This document shows positions 11,091 through 23,600 of a DNA stretch of 64,000 nucleotides, piece after piece. The number at the start of each line of letters is the position of its first letter. The first letter of the stretch is position 1. Source of the DNA: Dermacentor variabilis (lineage: Eukaryota > Arthropoda > Arachnida > Ixodida > Ixodidae); the NCBI RefSeq assembly GCF_050947875.1, contig NC_134571.1, forward strand, positions 1,521,001 to 1,585,000. Reading direction: 5' to 3'. The translations under genes were made by a program, and so were the position numbers. The notes under the pieces are model-generated. The model searched no databases, was not told the DNA's origin, and worked only from the letters and a program-made list of their open reading frames with translations.

Positions 11091-12545
11091 CGCTGCACTC
11101 TATCACACTTGACACCCCCCACCTTCTTTCTCGTTTTTCTAGGCGAATGTGCACCGACGCATGCGTGTGTGCATAGCCTGATGAGAGTGTGCATGCTTGC
11201 TCCCTTCAGTCGTATTTCATTTCATTTATTTATTTTCTGAAAGTGCCCCAAAACAAGTTTATGCCCTAGTATTGGTGCACTAAGAGGGTGAGCTAAGGGT
11301 GGGCTAGTATTGAGCTAAGAGGGTGAGAGATAGGGCAAGTGACCGGCTGTTGGGCTAGTTAATCACCCATTCTTATTATGACAACTTACCTCAAAGTAGC
11401 AGACAAACACAGACACATACACTGCTGCCACGTGAGTATAAAGTGCAGTAATAAAAGTGCAAGGGTGTTCGCTCCATTTTCTGCCATATGATAATGTGCT
11501 GTCTTTTTTTTTTTTTCACTTATAACTTAGTTCTGCTAACAGTTGCATGTGTTTTTATGTGTTTTCATCCATGTGTATTCATGTGTTTTGCACTATCTTC
11601 TGATGCATGGAAGCTTCTCTCTGCTGCTGAGTGGTGCAATCATCGCATGTTCAGGGCCTCTATCACTATAGTGCAATGCTATGGCTTTTTCCATGGTAGA
11701 GTGTATAAGTGTGACTGTACGAGGACGTAGGAAGAAACAGACACACAAACACAGCGCTTGCTCTTGGCCTTTTCACTCCTATATGTTTATAAACTGCGTA
11801 ATGTTGGCAGCATTGGGCATAACATTGGGCATTGGGCTACAACACTAATAACACTGACATTCACATTGAATGAATAGGCAATGGTCGATAGAGCAACTGC
11901 TAAGAACAATTACTAAATTTTGCGTTCATCCTGTTTATTTAGGCTTTGCAGGCATATAAGACAAAGGAAACATCTAGCAACATTTCCATGCATTGCAGAG
12001 ACCATGTACTGTCACCCGTGGGATGGTTGTACAGCATCGTGTGAGGACTGGTAAAGTGAGTGAAAGCCGAACTATACACACGCACGTCTGACAAGCATAT
12101 ATGTCATGTATGATAGCATTTCACAATATACATAGAGATGAAGGGAGGGCACTGCTTCGGTGCAATGTCTGCTTGACAGAATTTTCGGAGCTACACGGGA
12201 AATTGCGAAAGCCTGCCATTGACTCCTTCTAATCTGTGTTAGGACTGCTGTTCCCAACCAAGCCTCCCGGCAGTCCCTTTAAGCTGAGTGGGAGGGGCCC
12301 TGCAAACAGCATTACAAATGATAATAGAATGATAAGCTCTAGCTATAAGTGGTCACCCACTTCGCGTCTCTAAACTTTTTCCAAATCCGAAGTGAGGCCA
12401 CTTTCGTTTAAAACATGTCAAGGGCACTCTTCTTATCGAGAAGGAAACAGTCTTAAAGACGTACATTGTCTTTTGCATCTTGCATTCTATGCCTGCCTAT
12501 CAACTCAGAAAATAAAGCCTGTCTAAAATTCTGCTCCTTCATATT
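11091..12545. other. Unassigned region between minisatellites
   Basis: No gene was recognised. A segment near 11730-11770 (ACACAGCGCTTGCTCTTGG) recalls Penelope-like terminal sequence, and a GAGCTAAGAGGGTGAG motif repeats near 11280-11330. Confidence 0.35.
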
Positions 12546-13140
12546 CTTCGTTCCTTGCTCATACTCACATCTTCTAAAACCAGCAGGTGCTCATTCAAAT
12601 TTCCACTTGAACCTACTCACACTCGATGATGGTCGCTCACGCTCATGCTCGTGTCTATGCGACACTCGTACATAGTTACTCATTCGCGTTCATAGGCCCA
12701 CTCACTGACACTCCCGTTTATACACACGTCTGCTCACATTCACAGGTTCATACTCATGTCTACTAACCCTCATCGACACTCACTCACATTCACACTCACG
12801 TCCACACACACTCACCAGCACTGACATTTACACTCGCGCTTACTCACATGCACCGGTACTCACTCATGTTCACACTCATCTTCACACTCATGCCTATTCA
12901 CACTCACAGGTAGTCACTAACGTTCACATTCACACTCACATCCATTCACACACACTGGCACTCATTCATGTTAACACTCATGCCTATTCAGACTCACAGG
13001 TACTCATCCACGTTCACACTCAAGCCTACTCACACCCACAGGTACTCATTGATGTTCATACTCACGTCCACTCTCATTCACCGGCACTCACTCACATTCA
13101 CACCTTTGAAAGGAGTGCAATTGAGTGTGCCAACCTATGC
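12546..13140. repeat. CACTCA-type minisatellite, copy 2
   Basis: About 550 bp of imperfect units of roughly 24 bp (ACTCACACTCACAGGTACTC and variants). It ends with the same CCTTTGAAA...GTGCCAACCTATGC segment as copy 1, so both are members of one interspersed element rather than unrelated simple repeats. Confidence 0.75.
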
Positions 13141-13680
13141 TGGCAATATACTTTTGTAATATGTACACAATGTTTGTTAAGTAATGTGATTAGGCCCTCA
13201 ACTTTGATACCACGTGTTGGATAGGGCTGGTTTGTAATCATGCTAACTAGCCCATACTATCATGGATTATTATTATGCTGCTGGATATGCAACATGAAAG
13301 GTGCAAAATGGTACAGCCAGTAGCTCGCACTTCAGTGCAAGAAATGTCATAAAATTGCTGGTGTTCATTTGGTTAGTACACAAGAAGGCAGTATTTATGC
13401 TTTGTTGTTAGGGCTTTCTACAAACATGTACATCCACTGTGGTTTGGACTAATCTTTGGCCACCCCCTCCTGTCCTGCACATGCTTAAAGCTAGCTATAT
13501 CAGTCATCCAAGCCATGCGTCACTCATGTGATCATACTACAGCAGAGCCATCGAGATGCATGTATGCATACAAAGATCTCATAGCAGCCTCTATAAAATG
13601 CACTCAACTCCTGCAACATGCACATCAAGGCAGCTGCTGTAAATACAAGATGTTGGACTAGTTGGTGTGGCATTCGGATG

Positions 13681-13899
13681 GGGAAACAGCGCGTAAGACG
13701 AGGACATTCAATAACACATGCGCTGACTAACAACACTGTCTTATTGCAACAAAGCATTTTTTATCCTTGACAATACATTTGACGCATGTGGGGGGGCTCT
13801 CCTGGTTCTATATATTGCCTTGTTGCAATAAAGACAATGTTGTTAGTCAGCGCATCTGTTGCTGATCTTGCACTGTCCTTGTCTTATGCGCTGTTTCCC
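13681..13899. repeat. Inverted repeat resembling Penelope-like termini
   Basis: The left arm (13681-13753: GGGAAACAGCGCGTAAGACG ... CGCTGACTAACAACACTGTC) is mirrored at 13820-13899, with about 66 bp between the arms. The words resemble PLE terminal sequence, so this is probably a pair of PLE ends in head-to-head orientation without coding DNA. Confidence 0.55.
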
Positions 13900-14104
13900 T
13901 GTCCAGCTATAAATATCGAGAACAGAGTGATACACACTCATTATTGCCACAGAATATCTTAAAGGACAGAACTGTATCAGAAGCAGTTCATCATTGTTGC
14001 AGTACACAGAGAAATGTTTCACTTACTCTGTTTTTTAATTAATGATGTGTAATTGTAAGAACAATATGCCCAATATCATGAGAGTTCATCATGTGTGCAG
14101 CATG

Positions 14105-14110
14105 TTTATT
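14105..14110 (-). promoter_or_regulatory. Polyadenylation signal for nurim
   Basis: AATAAA on the minus strand, about 310 bp past the nurim stop codon. It is the first canonical signal I noticed in that direction and defines a short 3' UTR. Confidence 0.5.
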
Positions 14111-14419
14111 GCAAGGGACGCAATTGACACATCCTCACCAGAATGCTGCTGAAAAAGCTGGGTTGGTGCAGAATATACAGATGGCAGTGTGGAGATAAGG
14201 ATAATACTACATACATAATGCAGAGATTTGTGCACAAATCATGCTTTGTACAATGGGTAAAGTTGCAGGAGCTAGCAACAGTGGCTAATGTCCACATGAA
14301 AGCAACAATAACATTTGTGTTGCCATCTACATGATGATCACTGATGCAGGATGACTGTTCTTGCAACGAAATGACTTCAAGGTTTGAAGCCACAGACAAA
14401 GTGAAGCCACAAAGCTGCC

Positions 14420-14692
14420 TCACTGTGCTGCATCTTTGGGAAACAGTTCCACCAGCTTGGATCTCCAGAAGCAGTGGCAATATCTGTAATCTTTCACTTG
14501 AGCCTTGAACCAGCCAAAAGGGTAGAGCGTGAAAATGAGTGCCAGAACAGCCCTGTCCAGGGTCATCAGAGGGTAAAACCAGAGAATGACACTCAGTGCC
14601 ACAAAGCTGGGATGCCTCATGTGTTGCAGCAAGTGCTCCAATTGCCATGACTTTGAGCTGGTGTACCTGCTGCTTTCTGCACTGTACCAAAC
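14420..14692 (-). CDS. NRM: nurim terminal coding exon 4
   Basis: The acceptor TCTCTTCTTTATAG with a good pyrimidine tract ends at 14693. The exon begins VWYSAESSRYTSSKSW, runs through LEHLLQHMRHPSFV, the LWFYPLMTLDRAV and ALIFTLYPF segments, and ends ...LVELFPKDAAQ and TGA. It aligns with the last third of human nurim (VYYHVLGLG...KSPRALRLFSHLRHP...TLYLG). Confidence 0.92.
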   Translation of the reverse strand, partial: VWYSAESSRYTSSKSWQLEHLLQHMRHPSFVALSVILWFYPLMTLDRAVLALIFTLYPFGWFKAQVKDYRYCHCFWRSKLVELFPKDAAQ

Positions 14693-17600
14693 CTATAAAG
14701 AAGAGAGACATGAGCTGGATGCAGTTGTGCAAGAACAAAGGGGCTGGAGTGCATCAAAGTATCAAGTGCCACAGTTTATGATTCAGAGCAAGTATCAATA
14801 ACTAAGGTTCAAAAAGTGCTTTCACATTTCGAATGTGACTAATATTGTTTGGGAACTTGATCCAGTTTGCAGTATGCTGTCTTTCACATACCCAGTGAGC
14901 CAAGTTGTCTACTACTATAGCTTAGGCCACGAGGAATGTGCTGCCTTGCAGAGTGGACAGCACAGGCTGTCCACTCTGCAATGGGTGCCTGAAGAGACAA
15001 ATTTCTGCTGGCTGGCCCAGCAGACAACTTGGTTCACTGTGTATGGTTCCACAGGGCATGTACCTGAGCAGACCACTTGGACACTGCGTATGTGACATTG
15101 GTACGAGCCCATCCTTGGTCGATACCCTTGATTGGATGCACAGGGTGACACAAGAGGGTATGTAGCCTTAAATGACACTAAAGTGAAACACACAATTAGA
15201 CTAGATTAATAAAGTATTCTTAGAAAACCACTTTCATTGTTTTTGTGGTAGTAGGTAGATAATTAGAAGAGAAAATGACACTCATAGTAGCCTTTTTGTA
15301 TTTCGTACTGAAACCGCAAGGCCAGAAGGTCAGTGTAACGTCGCAAATTACGAAGTATTTTTTCATATTTTGGTCATTCTGGTTCAGTAAATGTTCATGG
15401 CACTTCCGAAATATAGATTGACTTTTTTCAGAATACAATGCAGTCCACATTTACCCGTAAAAAATATAACTAAGCTTGAGCAAACAGCATCAAAATCTAT
15501 GATGTCATGGCGAGTTGGTGCAGGAATCATTGGCACATCACAGCTTCCAAAGTGTTTTCTCATATTTGGGCTGTTGTGTCTCAGTAAAATGTTCCTGAAA
15601 ATTGCGATGTCCAGTCCAATATAGTTCATTTTTACCAATAATGAACGACTATAGGCTCTACCAAACGGCATCAAAATTCATGACGCCATAGCGATCTGGT
15701 GTGGGAACTACAAAGCAGCATCGCCATGTTTCTGGTTTACCAAGCTTCTTGTCACCAGTGCATTGCGCTTCCTAACAAGGCTGTTAATAAGAGCAAAGAA
15801 ATAGCATAAGAGCAAAGAAATAGCTCACGTAAAAAGAAGGAAAAACAAAGTTCGGAAATCGAGGGGACGTGGCATAGGAATTGTTCATCTCCTTGCTGGA
15901 ATAAATGGCAGTGCAAGACGCGCTGCTCTCAGCTCTTCGTGTGTATTGTCCCTCATCGTACTTGAATCCTGGTCTACAGGACAATGAGGTCCTCTTGGAC
16001 TTTACACTAGTGTCGACACCCTGCACACCTCTCGGGCCACTTCGATCTGGTCTCTGATAGACAGTGAAATTTGCTGGAGAGAACTGGCTTGGTTAGCAAG
16101 ACACGAAGAATGCACTCGGCTGCCTATCTGATTACTGTAAAAGACGAGAAGTCACAAGGAAGGAAGAGACACTGTTGTGCTCTATACTTCATCTACATCT
16201 GTGCACCCTGTCTTCAACTTGTCAAGGCATAGTTCCAGGTTGCAGGTGCTACGGGTTACAGCATGGATACTGAGCTTTGTCGCAGCCTGCCACCCCTAAA
16301 GAACACCTAACGTCGGAGGAGCTTGCCCTTCTGAAAAGTACTCACTTTCCATTACCCAGGAGCAGTAATTCGGCCTTGAATTATCAGCCCTCCAGGCAGG
16401 ATGAGACCTCTAAAAGGTGTCTAAAATCAGAGATTTGTACCCTTTTCTTGCGGAGGAGGATGGTTTGCGGCGAATTCAAACAAGACTTAGAAATGTCGCA
16501 GACCAGAATGACATCAAGCATCCGATCCTGCTTCCCGGTGATCGCCGCACCACTGAACTCGTCGCAACGTGCTTGTACCAGAGGCTTTTCCACACTTCAG
16601 TCGCAATGACCATTGCAGAACTTTAAGAGCGCTCCTGGCTGACGAAAGTGAGAGTGATCAGGTGGTGTACTTGGTGTGCACGCTTAAGGGTCAAGCCTGC
16701 GACGGTTCCAATTCCATCACTACCTGCGGACTGAGTGAACGTGTACAAACCATTTGACATTGTTAGTGTGGATTTTATTGGGCCAGCGTACCTGAAAAGT
16801 GAGCCTACACAGAAATCCTACATCGTGTTGTTCACTTGCAGTGTAGCTCGTGCTATTCACCTAGAGCTTGCCTTGCGCTCAATGGCCGATAGTTTCTTAG
16901 AGGCATTTTGGCGTTCTGTTGCACGTCGTGGATTTTCTGTGGTGATTTACTCTGACAATGTTCTGTGCTTTCAGTGTGCTTCTCGTGAACTTCGCACTGT
17001 ATGTGACACTGCTCGGGAAAGTGAGTTTGGCGATTACCTGTCACCTCAAAGCATTACATGGAAATTCTCTGCTGACTGCGCTCCTTGGTGGGGTGGATTT
17101 TGAGAGCGTATGGTGCGATCAGTTAAAGACAGTTAGGAAAGCTCTAAGAAGGCCACTTCTAGATTATGCTTGCATGAGCACAGTTCTAACAATAATTGAA
17201 GCTATCATAAACAATAGACCACTGATTTAATCATATCCTGCACTAGAGAAACCAGAAGTCGTGACACCTGCCCATTTCTTGCATGGCAAGCTACTGACAG
17301 TTCTTCCTGACTTACAAACTGTAGCCGCAGTGCCTAGCTCCCATACTGAGCTGCTTAAAACATGGATACAACATCAAGAGATGCTAGAAGACTTCTTGAA
17401 CCGCTGGTACAAGGAATATTTAATACTCCTCAGAAGCGCTTATAGCTAGGCCAGTGTCAGACATCACTAGCATTGCTGAAGGTAGTATTGTCGTAGTGTG
17501 TGACGACTCTGTGCCCAGACTGTGGTGGAAACTTGCATGTGTCCTGGAGAGCATTACGGGAAATGACGGAATTGAGCAAGCATGTCGCCTAAAGCCTGGA

Positions 17601-20600
17601 AACAGCAAAGCAGTCACGCAGCCTATGCAACAATTGTGCTTCCTAGAAATGTACCCATAGCACTCTGTGGGCCGTGAGTGTTAATAAGAGCAAAGAAATA
17701 GCTTGGGTGCGAAAAGAAATAAAAACGAAGTGAAGCGATTGAGATCGCGTGACAAGGGAGCTCTTTGTCTTCTTGTTGGAATAAAGGGAACCGTAAGATG
17801 CGCTGTTCTCGGTTCTTCGGGTGTATTGTCCTTCAGCGTACTTCAAGCCTTGTCTACTGGACAACGAGGTCCTTGAACTTCACAAAGACTTCACCCTCCC
17901 CCCTCTTTTTCTGAAGCTTCTCTGTCATGCCGCCGAGGCACAAAGAATAGATACAGTTTGAAAAACGAATAGCACTGGAGAACAGGGAGGGAGTGGAATC
18001 ATGTCACGGCGTAGAGCCGTATATCTAGGCTGAGCGGTGACTGCTTGCATTGCCGGGACTGCAATGGCTAGGCCAGGGCTTCAAAACATATGGCCAGAAG
18101 GCCACATGTGGCTGACGTAATAATATTTAGCAGTCCGTGTTTCACCTGAAGGAGGTTGACACCCTACAGATAAGAACTATGACCTTTAGAACACACATAG
18201 TATTTTTAGATTAGCGTGCGGTGGCAATGAAACGGTTCAGAGCACACATAGCCTCCTATGGTTTTTCAAGCCTGCACAATGGTGCAGTGGAGACTGTCTA
18301 TTGTCCTCTCCCGTCGTCCTCGATTTATGCCTCAGCTTTCAGCAAGAGGCGCTCGCACCCCATACTAGAGTCAACTTTTGTAGGTCACTCTACTCATACT
18401 ATACTTGCTAGAGTGCATCGATTTCCTCCTCCCCCACCACTGCCCTCTTCCCCCGCCCTATGCGGGGGAGGAGGACATTGATGAGGCACCCTAATACTGT
18501 GCCTCTTCGATTTTCCACTTCTGGCTACCCATGGGCTGCCAGAAACAGCGAGGACGATTTTGGTCTGGCTACTCTCTAGAAGTTCTCTGGCTAGCGGACG
18601 ACAAAAAGGGGCAATAAGCGCTAGCAACCATCTTCATGGTGGCTTAACAGGTTGCAATGCGGGTGCTTGAGGACTCTTACCTCACTCAGCCAACTAGCTA
18701 TGGTCACCTTCAGATTGCATTACTTGTAGTGTTATCATCTAAGGTTCTAACACACCAGTCCGCCTTGCGAGGCGGTGTGATATGAGTGGTGGCGAACCAT
18801 TCGAAGGCTTCGTGCGTGCGTCTGTATGTGTGTGTGTGTGTGTGTGTGAGGCTTGTTCCCGTCACCTTGAATATCCGGTATACTTGCAGCCTCCTAAAAA
18901 AAGGAGAGAGAGGAGTGATGCATCAGTGAAAGAGCACGGCTGCTGAGCTAGTCAACCCACCACTGTTGAAGAGCAGTGATTGATGACTACCAAATGGAGT
19001 CGTGTTCGCATCCGCTCGACGACTTGCCGGTCGAACCGAACCTATGGTACCGAACCACTGCCACCCATGAAAAATGCCACTAGCAAGCACTGCATCTATG
19101 CAGGCGTCCTCACAATTCTTGGTTTCAATCGAGAGTGGACAAATGAAACTGAAGACGTAAAGAATGAAACTTAAACACATTGAGTGGCTAAAAAGAACGC
19201 CATCAACAAGTACAAAGAGGAAATACAAAATCTCAAGGAAGAGTGATTTGTTCCTGCATTCCTCCAAGTTGCCGAGAAAGAGAAAGACCTGGATGCATCA
19301 GTATTAGCAAACATGTCCAGGATTTCGGGAAGAATAAACCAGCATGGTATGATCTGACAGTGCACCATGCTGCAGTTTTGCGTAACCTCTTGACTCGTGC
19401 ATATGAGCATACGAGGATCGAGTGCTGGCATTCTCCGGCTGCCCAGTCGAAGCACTCTGAAGCGTTTTATGGTCTCATCACATTGAGAAGTTGGCGCGAC
19501 TGAACTCGCGAAGCAAAGGCCAACCAAGTTTGCTTCTCATCCCTCATTTCAAGCCAGCGTGTGCTCATTAATTGTACATGAAATGCAAGTGAAACAGTGG
19601 CTACTTTATCATAAGCAAAGGGACGCCTTCATCAGCGAAGTAGACTATGGTGAGAGCTTTCATAAAGAAACAACAAATGAGCCTGTGCTGGCAAACTCGC
19701 TCCTATGCTTTGTGATCAATGGTCTTTCAGTTTCGTTGAAAGTACCTGTGGCCTACTTTTCTAAGAGAAATTACACTGTCCGCAGGCTGCACACACTCGT
19801 GCGACACGTCCTGAACGAAGTTGAAGACATCGGATTTTTGGTCATGTGCACCGTCACCAACAACCACAAAATCAATGATGTGGCATTCCAAGTTCTATGC
19901 AACGGAAGCTCTAGGCATTGCATTGAGCACCCTGGACAACTGAATCGAAAGCTCTTCTTTCTAGCATTCGATCAGTGCACATCATCAAAAACGTGGGATC
20001 ACAGTTATTTCGCCACCTTTTGTGATCTCATGCGACAAAAACTGTGATCCCACGTTTCTGTCGCATGATGTCATAAAAGGTAATGAAATAACAGCGAACC
20101 ACTTAAAGTCTCCCTACAAAATTTAGCAAGGCAGCCTTGTAAAGCCAGTGTGATTTTTGACAAGAAACACGTGTTCCACACAAATATTGAAAAAAATAAT
20201 GAATGTGAAAACAACAATTAAAGTTCTGTCTCCTGCACTGAAGCTCGTGCAAGAGGAAACGGGCCACACATGTGAAGCAATTAAGTTTTGCAGGTGTCGG
20301 ACTGACAGTTAAATTCATAGACACTGTGCACCGCTGGTTCATGCTCATGGATGCAAGCAATTGTACCCAGCACATACACCAGAACAATGCCGACTGCAAG
20401 CAGTTCGAATCTACAAGTGACAAACGGCTCATCTGGTATGAAACAAGCTTCCTTGACTTTCTGGCCAATCTCAAAAGCCATGAAGTGCCTGCAGCAAAGA
20501 ACTTCTTAACCAAGGAGACTTACAAATGCCTGGTGGTGACAACTCGTTCAGATGTTGAGTGCATTCAATATCTTCTTGAAAAGATGTGCTTTCACTTTGT

Positions 20601-23600
20601 TTTAACGAGGAAAATGTTGTCTCACCCAATAGAGTCATTTTTTTGGCTGGTTGAGGAAGTCGGCAGGCTCAAATGATCAAACGGATGCCCGAGCTGTTCT
20701 CTCAGATATTGAGCAGGCTCTGAAGACTAGCATCACCTCTACGCCAGGTACGAGCAACCCCAAAGTGCCCTGTTTCATTATTGCTGCATTCCACTTCCCT
20801 TTCATCTTCAGATTATCTTGGTGGGTGCTTGAGTAAATATTTCCTTCATTAATGTATACGCTGAGGTACTTATATTGCTGGATTATGGGTGTGACTCGCT
20901 GTTAAATCGACACCACGTAGTTACTTGTCTCTTCATTAAAGATCATAACTCCCGATTTTTCTATGCTAAATTTAACACCTAGATTTGTCATTGCATTGCC
21001 ACACATATTGGCCAATGTCTGTAAAGCTCTTGCATAATCCTAACTGACTGTGTAACTCCCACCGATGCCACTATGCGCAGACGCTCTCGGTCAGCACCCT
21101 CAATTGGCACTGCGAAAGATGACAAAATAAAGTTCGGCAGTGCGTGCTCGCGGTACAAGCATGGCATGTGCTAGTCCGTTCTAAGAGCCTGCTATGCTGG
21201 TCATCTTGTCTGGCGTTCTGCTGCGACCACTTGGTTCGTGACATTTGGTGACTCCAGACTACGAGATGACCGACACCAGCAACCTACCACCCTCGGGCAA
21301 TTGTCCTTCTGTTGCCGCTCTCTCTTCAACACTAGAGTCCTCTATCATGGCCCGCTTACAGTCTCAGATTGACCAGCTCGCTGTCTCCATCGACACCCTT
21401 CGGACATCCTCTCACGACCAGCGCACTCCTCCTCACGCCCCAGCCACCATCCCTCCTCCCCGAGCAGTCCCCGCTTGCGCAGTCCTCGAAGCTCGCCTAT
21501 TTGCTGGTACCATCACACTTTCCATCACCACAACCAACAATGCAAGTCCCCGTGCCAGTGGTTAGGAAATGCACTGTGAGAACACTGATGGCAGCATGTG
21601 ACCTCGCCTTACAAACCAGCCACTTCTTCATTGTGATGGATCGCATTTATAAGACACGCTTAGAAAGAGTAAACACATGCTTGTACCAACTAAGAAATAT
21701 ATGTAAAAAAAATTATAAGATATATAAGATGTATTGCTGTCTAACAGGCACTATCTACGAAAAAATAAAAAATTTTAATTTAACAGGTATTTCACTACAA
21801 AAATTTAACTGCAAGCACTACAGTCAGGCTTGCCGGGCGGCGGTCGCCAATGTTCCGGGCTGGTTTGCATTGTTGTCGCTCTCAAGTCTGAGGAAAAGGC
21901 AGCATCCTCAGACTCGCTGCTGCTCAGTCCATCAATAAAATCGGCCACAGACACAGCGGAATCAAGAGACCTGTGATCTTTCAAAGCACGCACGACGCTC
22001 CCGGAGGTGGCCATTTTTGCTTCCTACTTTGACAATCACAAAACTTCAGAGTGCGTTCAAAAATTACCGCCTGTTGGGAAAAAATCTAACTGCTTAGAAA
22101 ACAAAAATATAGTCCTCATCCTTCATGTTGGATAGCGCAGTGTGTCCATGAGCGACACGGAAGGTCTCGAAAGTGGCATTTTAAACCGTTGTTAACAGGC
22201 TAACGATGCCCAATGGGCGTGGTACAGTAAGAATTAATTGCTGTGCAAAGCCCATTTTAACTAAATATCTCAGCAGTTTTCAGAATAGATGGGTATCAGG
22301 AGACACAACACTTTCAAATCTTTCGGAGCTACTGGCCCTTGCTTTACAGCGAACTACAGATGCCATAATTTCCACAAAGACTTCTAAACAGGAAGCAGCC
22401 CTGCTTTGTACTGTCTACCACATCAATTCCCGAGTGTGACTAAATAACAATATGCGTTGTGTGATCACTACAATACCATGATTGCAAGTTACTTCCAAAC
22501 ATTTCTTCAAACAATTCGGAGAGAAGCTCACCGAAAGTGAGTGAAACTTGTGTCATATGATACCATCGAAGTTCTAGCGCAAAGCTTCATTCCTGTATTT
22601 TTAAATCTAGAATAATATAGCATGCCCATAATGCCGAAAGCGCGATTGAGTGATAGGCGACTTGCAAACTAATGCTCGCCCTCTTCTGTATGTAGCCGTG
22701 GCCGTACCACTTACTAGAACATCTGGCTGGAAAACAATGGTTATCTCCATTGTTACATGAGAAAACAAGAAGGCACATGATAGTGTACTGTCTTGGTTTT
22801 GTTCAGACCCGTTTTTAGCACTGTTAATTATTCAAAGTCATGTAAAAGCTAATTAACATACATTATGTAAATGAAATTTTCGTTTTTTAATCATTTTTAA
22901 GAATAGCATAAGGAAGATAGCATAATTTGATGCGAAGTGGCTGCATGCCTTAGCAATGAAAAAATTACAGGGTCTCTTAAGATCTCTCTTCAGATGTGAA
23001 CGGCGAAAGCCTACTCTTCCTCCTATCATTCCCCTCTTTCTCATTGCCTCTTCTCTTTCTCTTCTTTCTTTTAGTCGTTACTACTCACTACTAAGCATTT
23101 TTAGTCATTTGTAACCAGTTGTGGTCATTACAAGCTGTCGTTAGACATGTTGGTCATATCATAGTCATTAGTAGACATTACAAGTCATTTCAGTCATTAT
23201 TAGTCATTATAGCTCAGTACTAAGCATTTTTAGTAATTTCTAATGAATTGTAATTGTTACAAGTTGTTGTTAGACATATTGGTCATAGTAGTCATTACAA
23301 GTCATTTCAGTCATTACTGCTCACTACTAAGCATTTTTAGCCATTTGTAATCAATTGTGGTCATTACAAGCCGTCGTTAGACATGTTGGTCATATCATAG
23401 TCATCAGTAGTCATTACAAGCCATTACTGTTCATTACTAAGAATTTTTAGTAATTTCTAATCAATTGTAGTCATTAAAATTCATTGTTAGACATATTAGT
23501 CATTTCATAGTCATTACAAGTGATTTCAGTTATTATTAGTCATTACTGGTCATTACTAAGCATTTTTAGTCATTTCTAATCAACTGTAGTCATTAAAAGT

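Noticed and set aside
14106..14738. A 210-residue minus-strand frame
   Set aside because: It overlaps nurim exon 4 in another frame and continues through the acceptor site; a shadow of the real exon.
14835..15095. A plus-strand frame with a QVVYYYSLGHEE-like segment resembling nurim after its third exon
   Set aside because: It is on the wrong strand and no acceptor gives the right phase. The real continuation is VWYSAESS at 14692 on the minus strand.
18980..19174. THAP zinc-finger domain upstream of the P-element core
   Set aside because: No C2CH spacing or terminal AVPTIF-like motif could be read.
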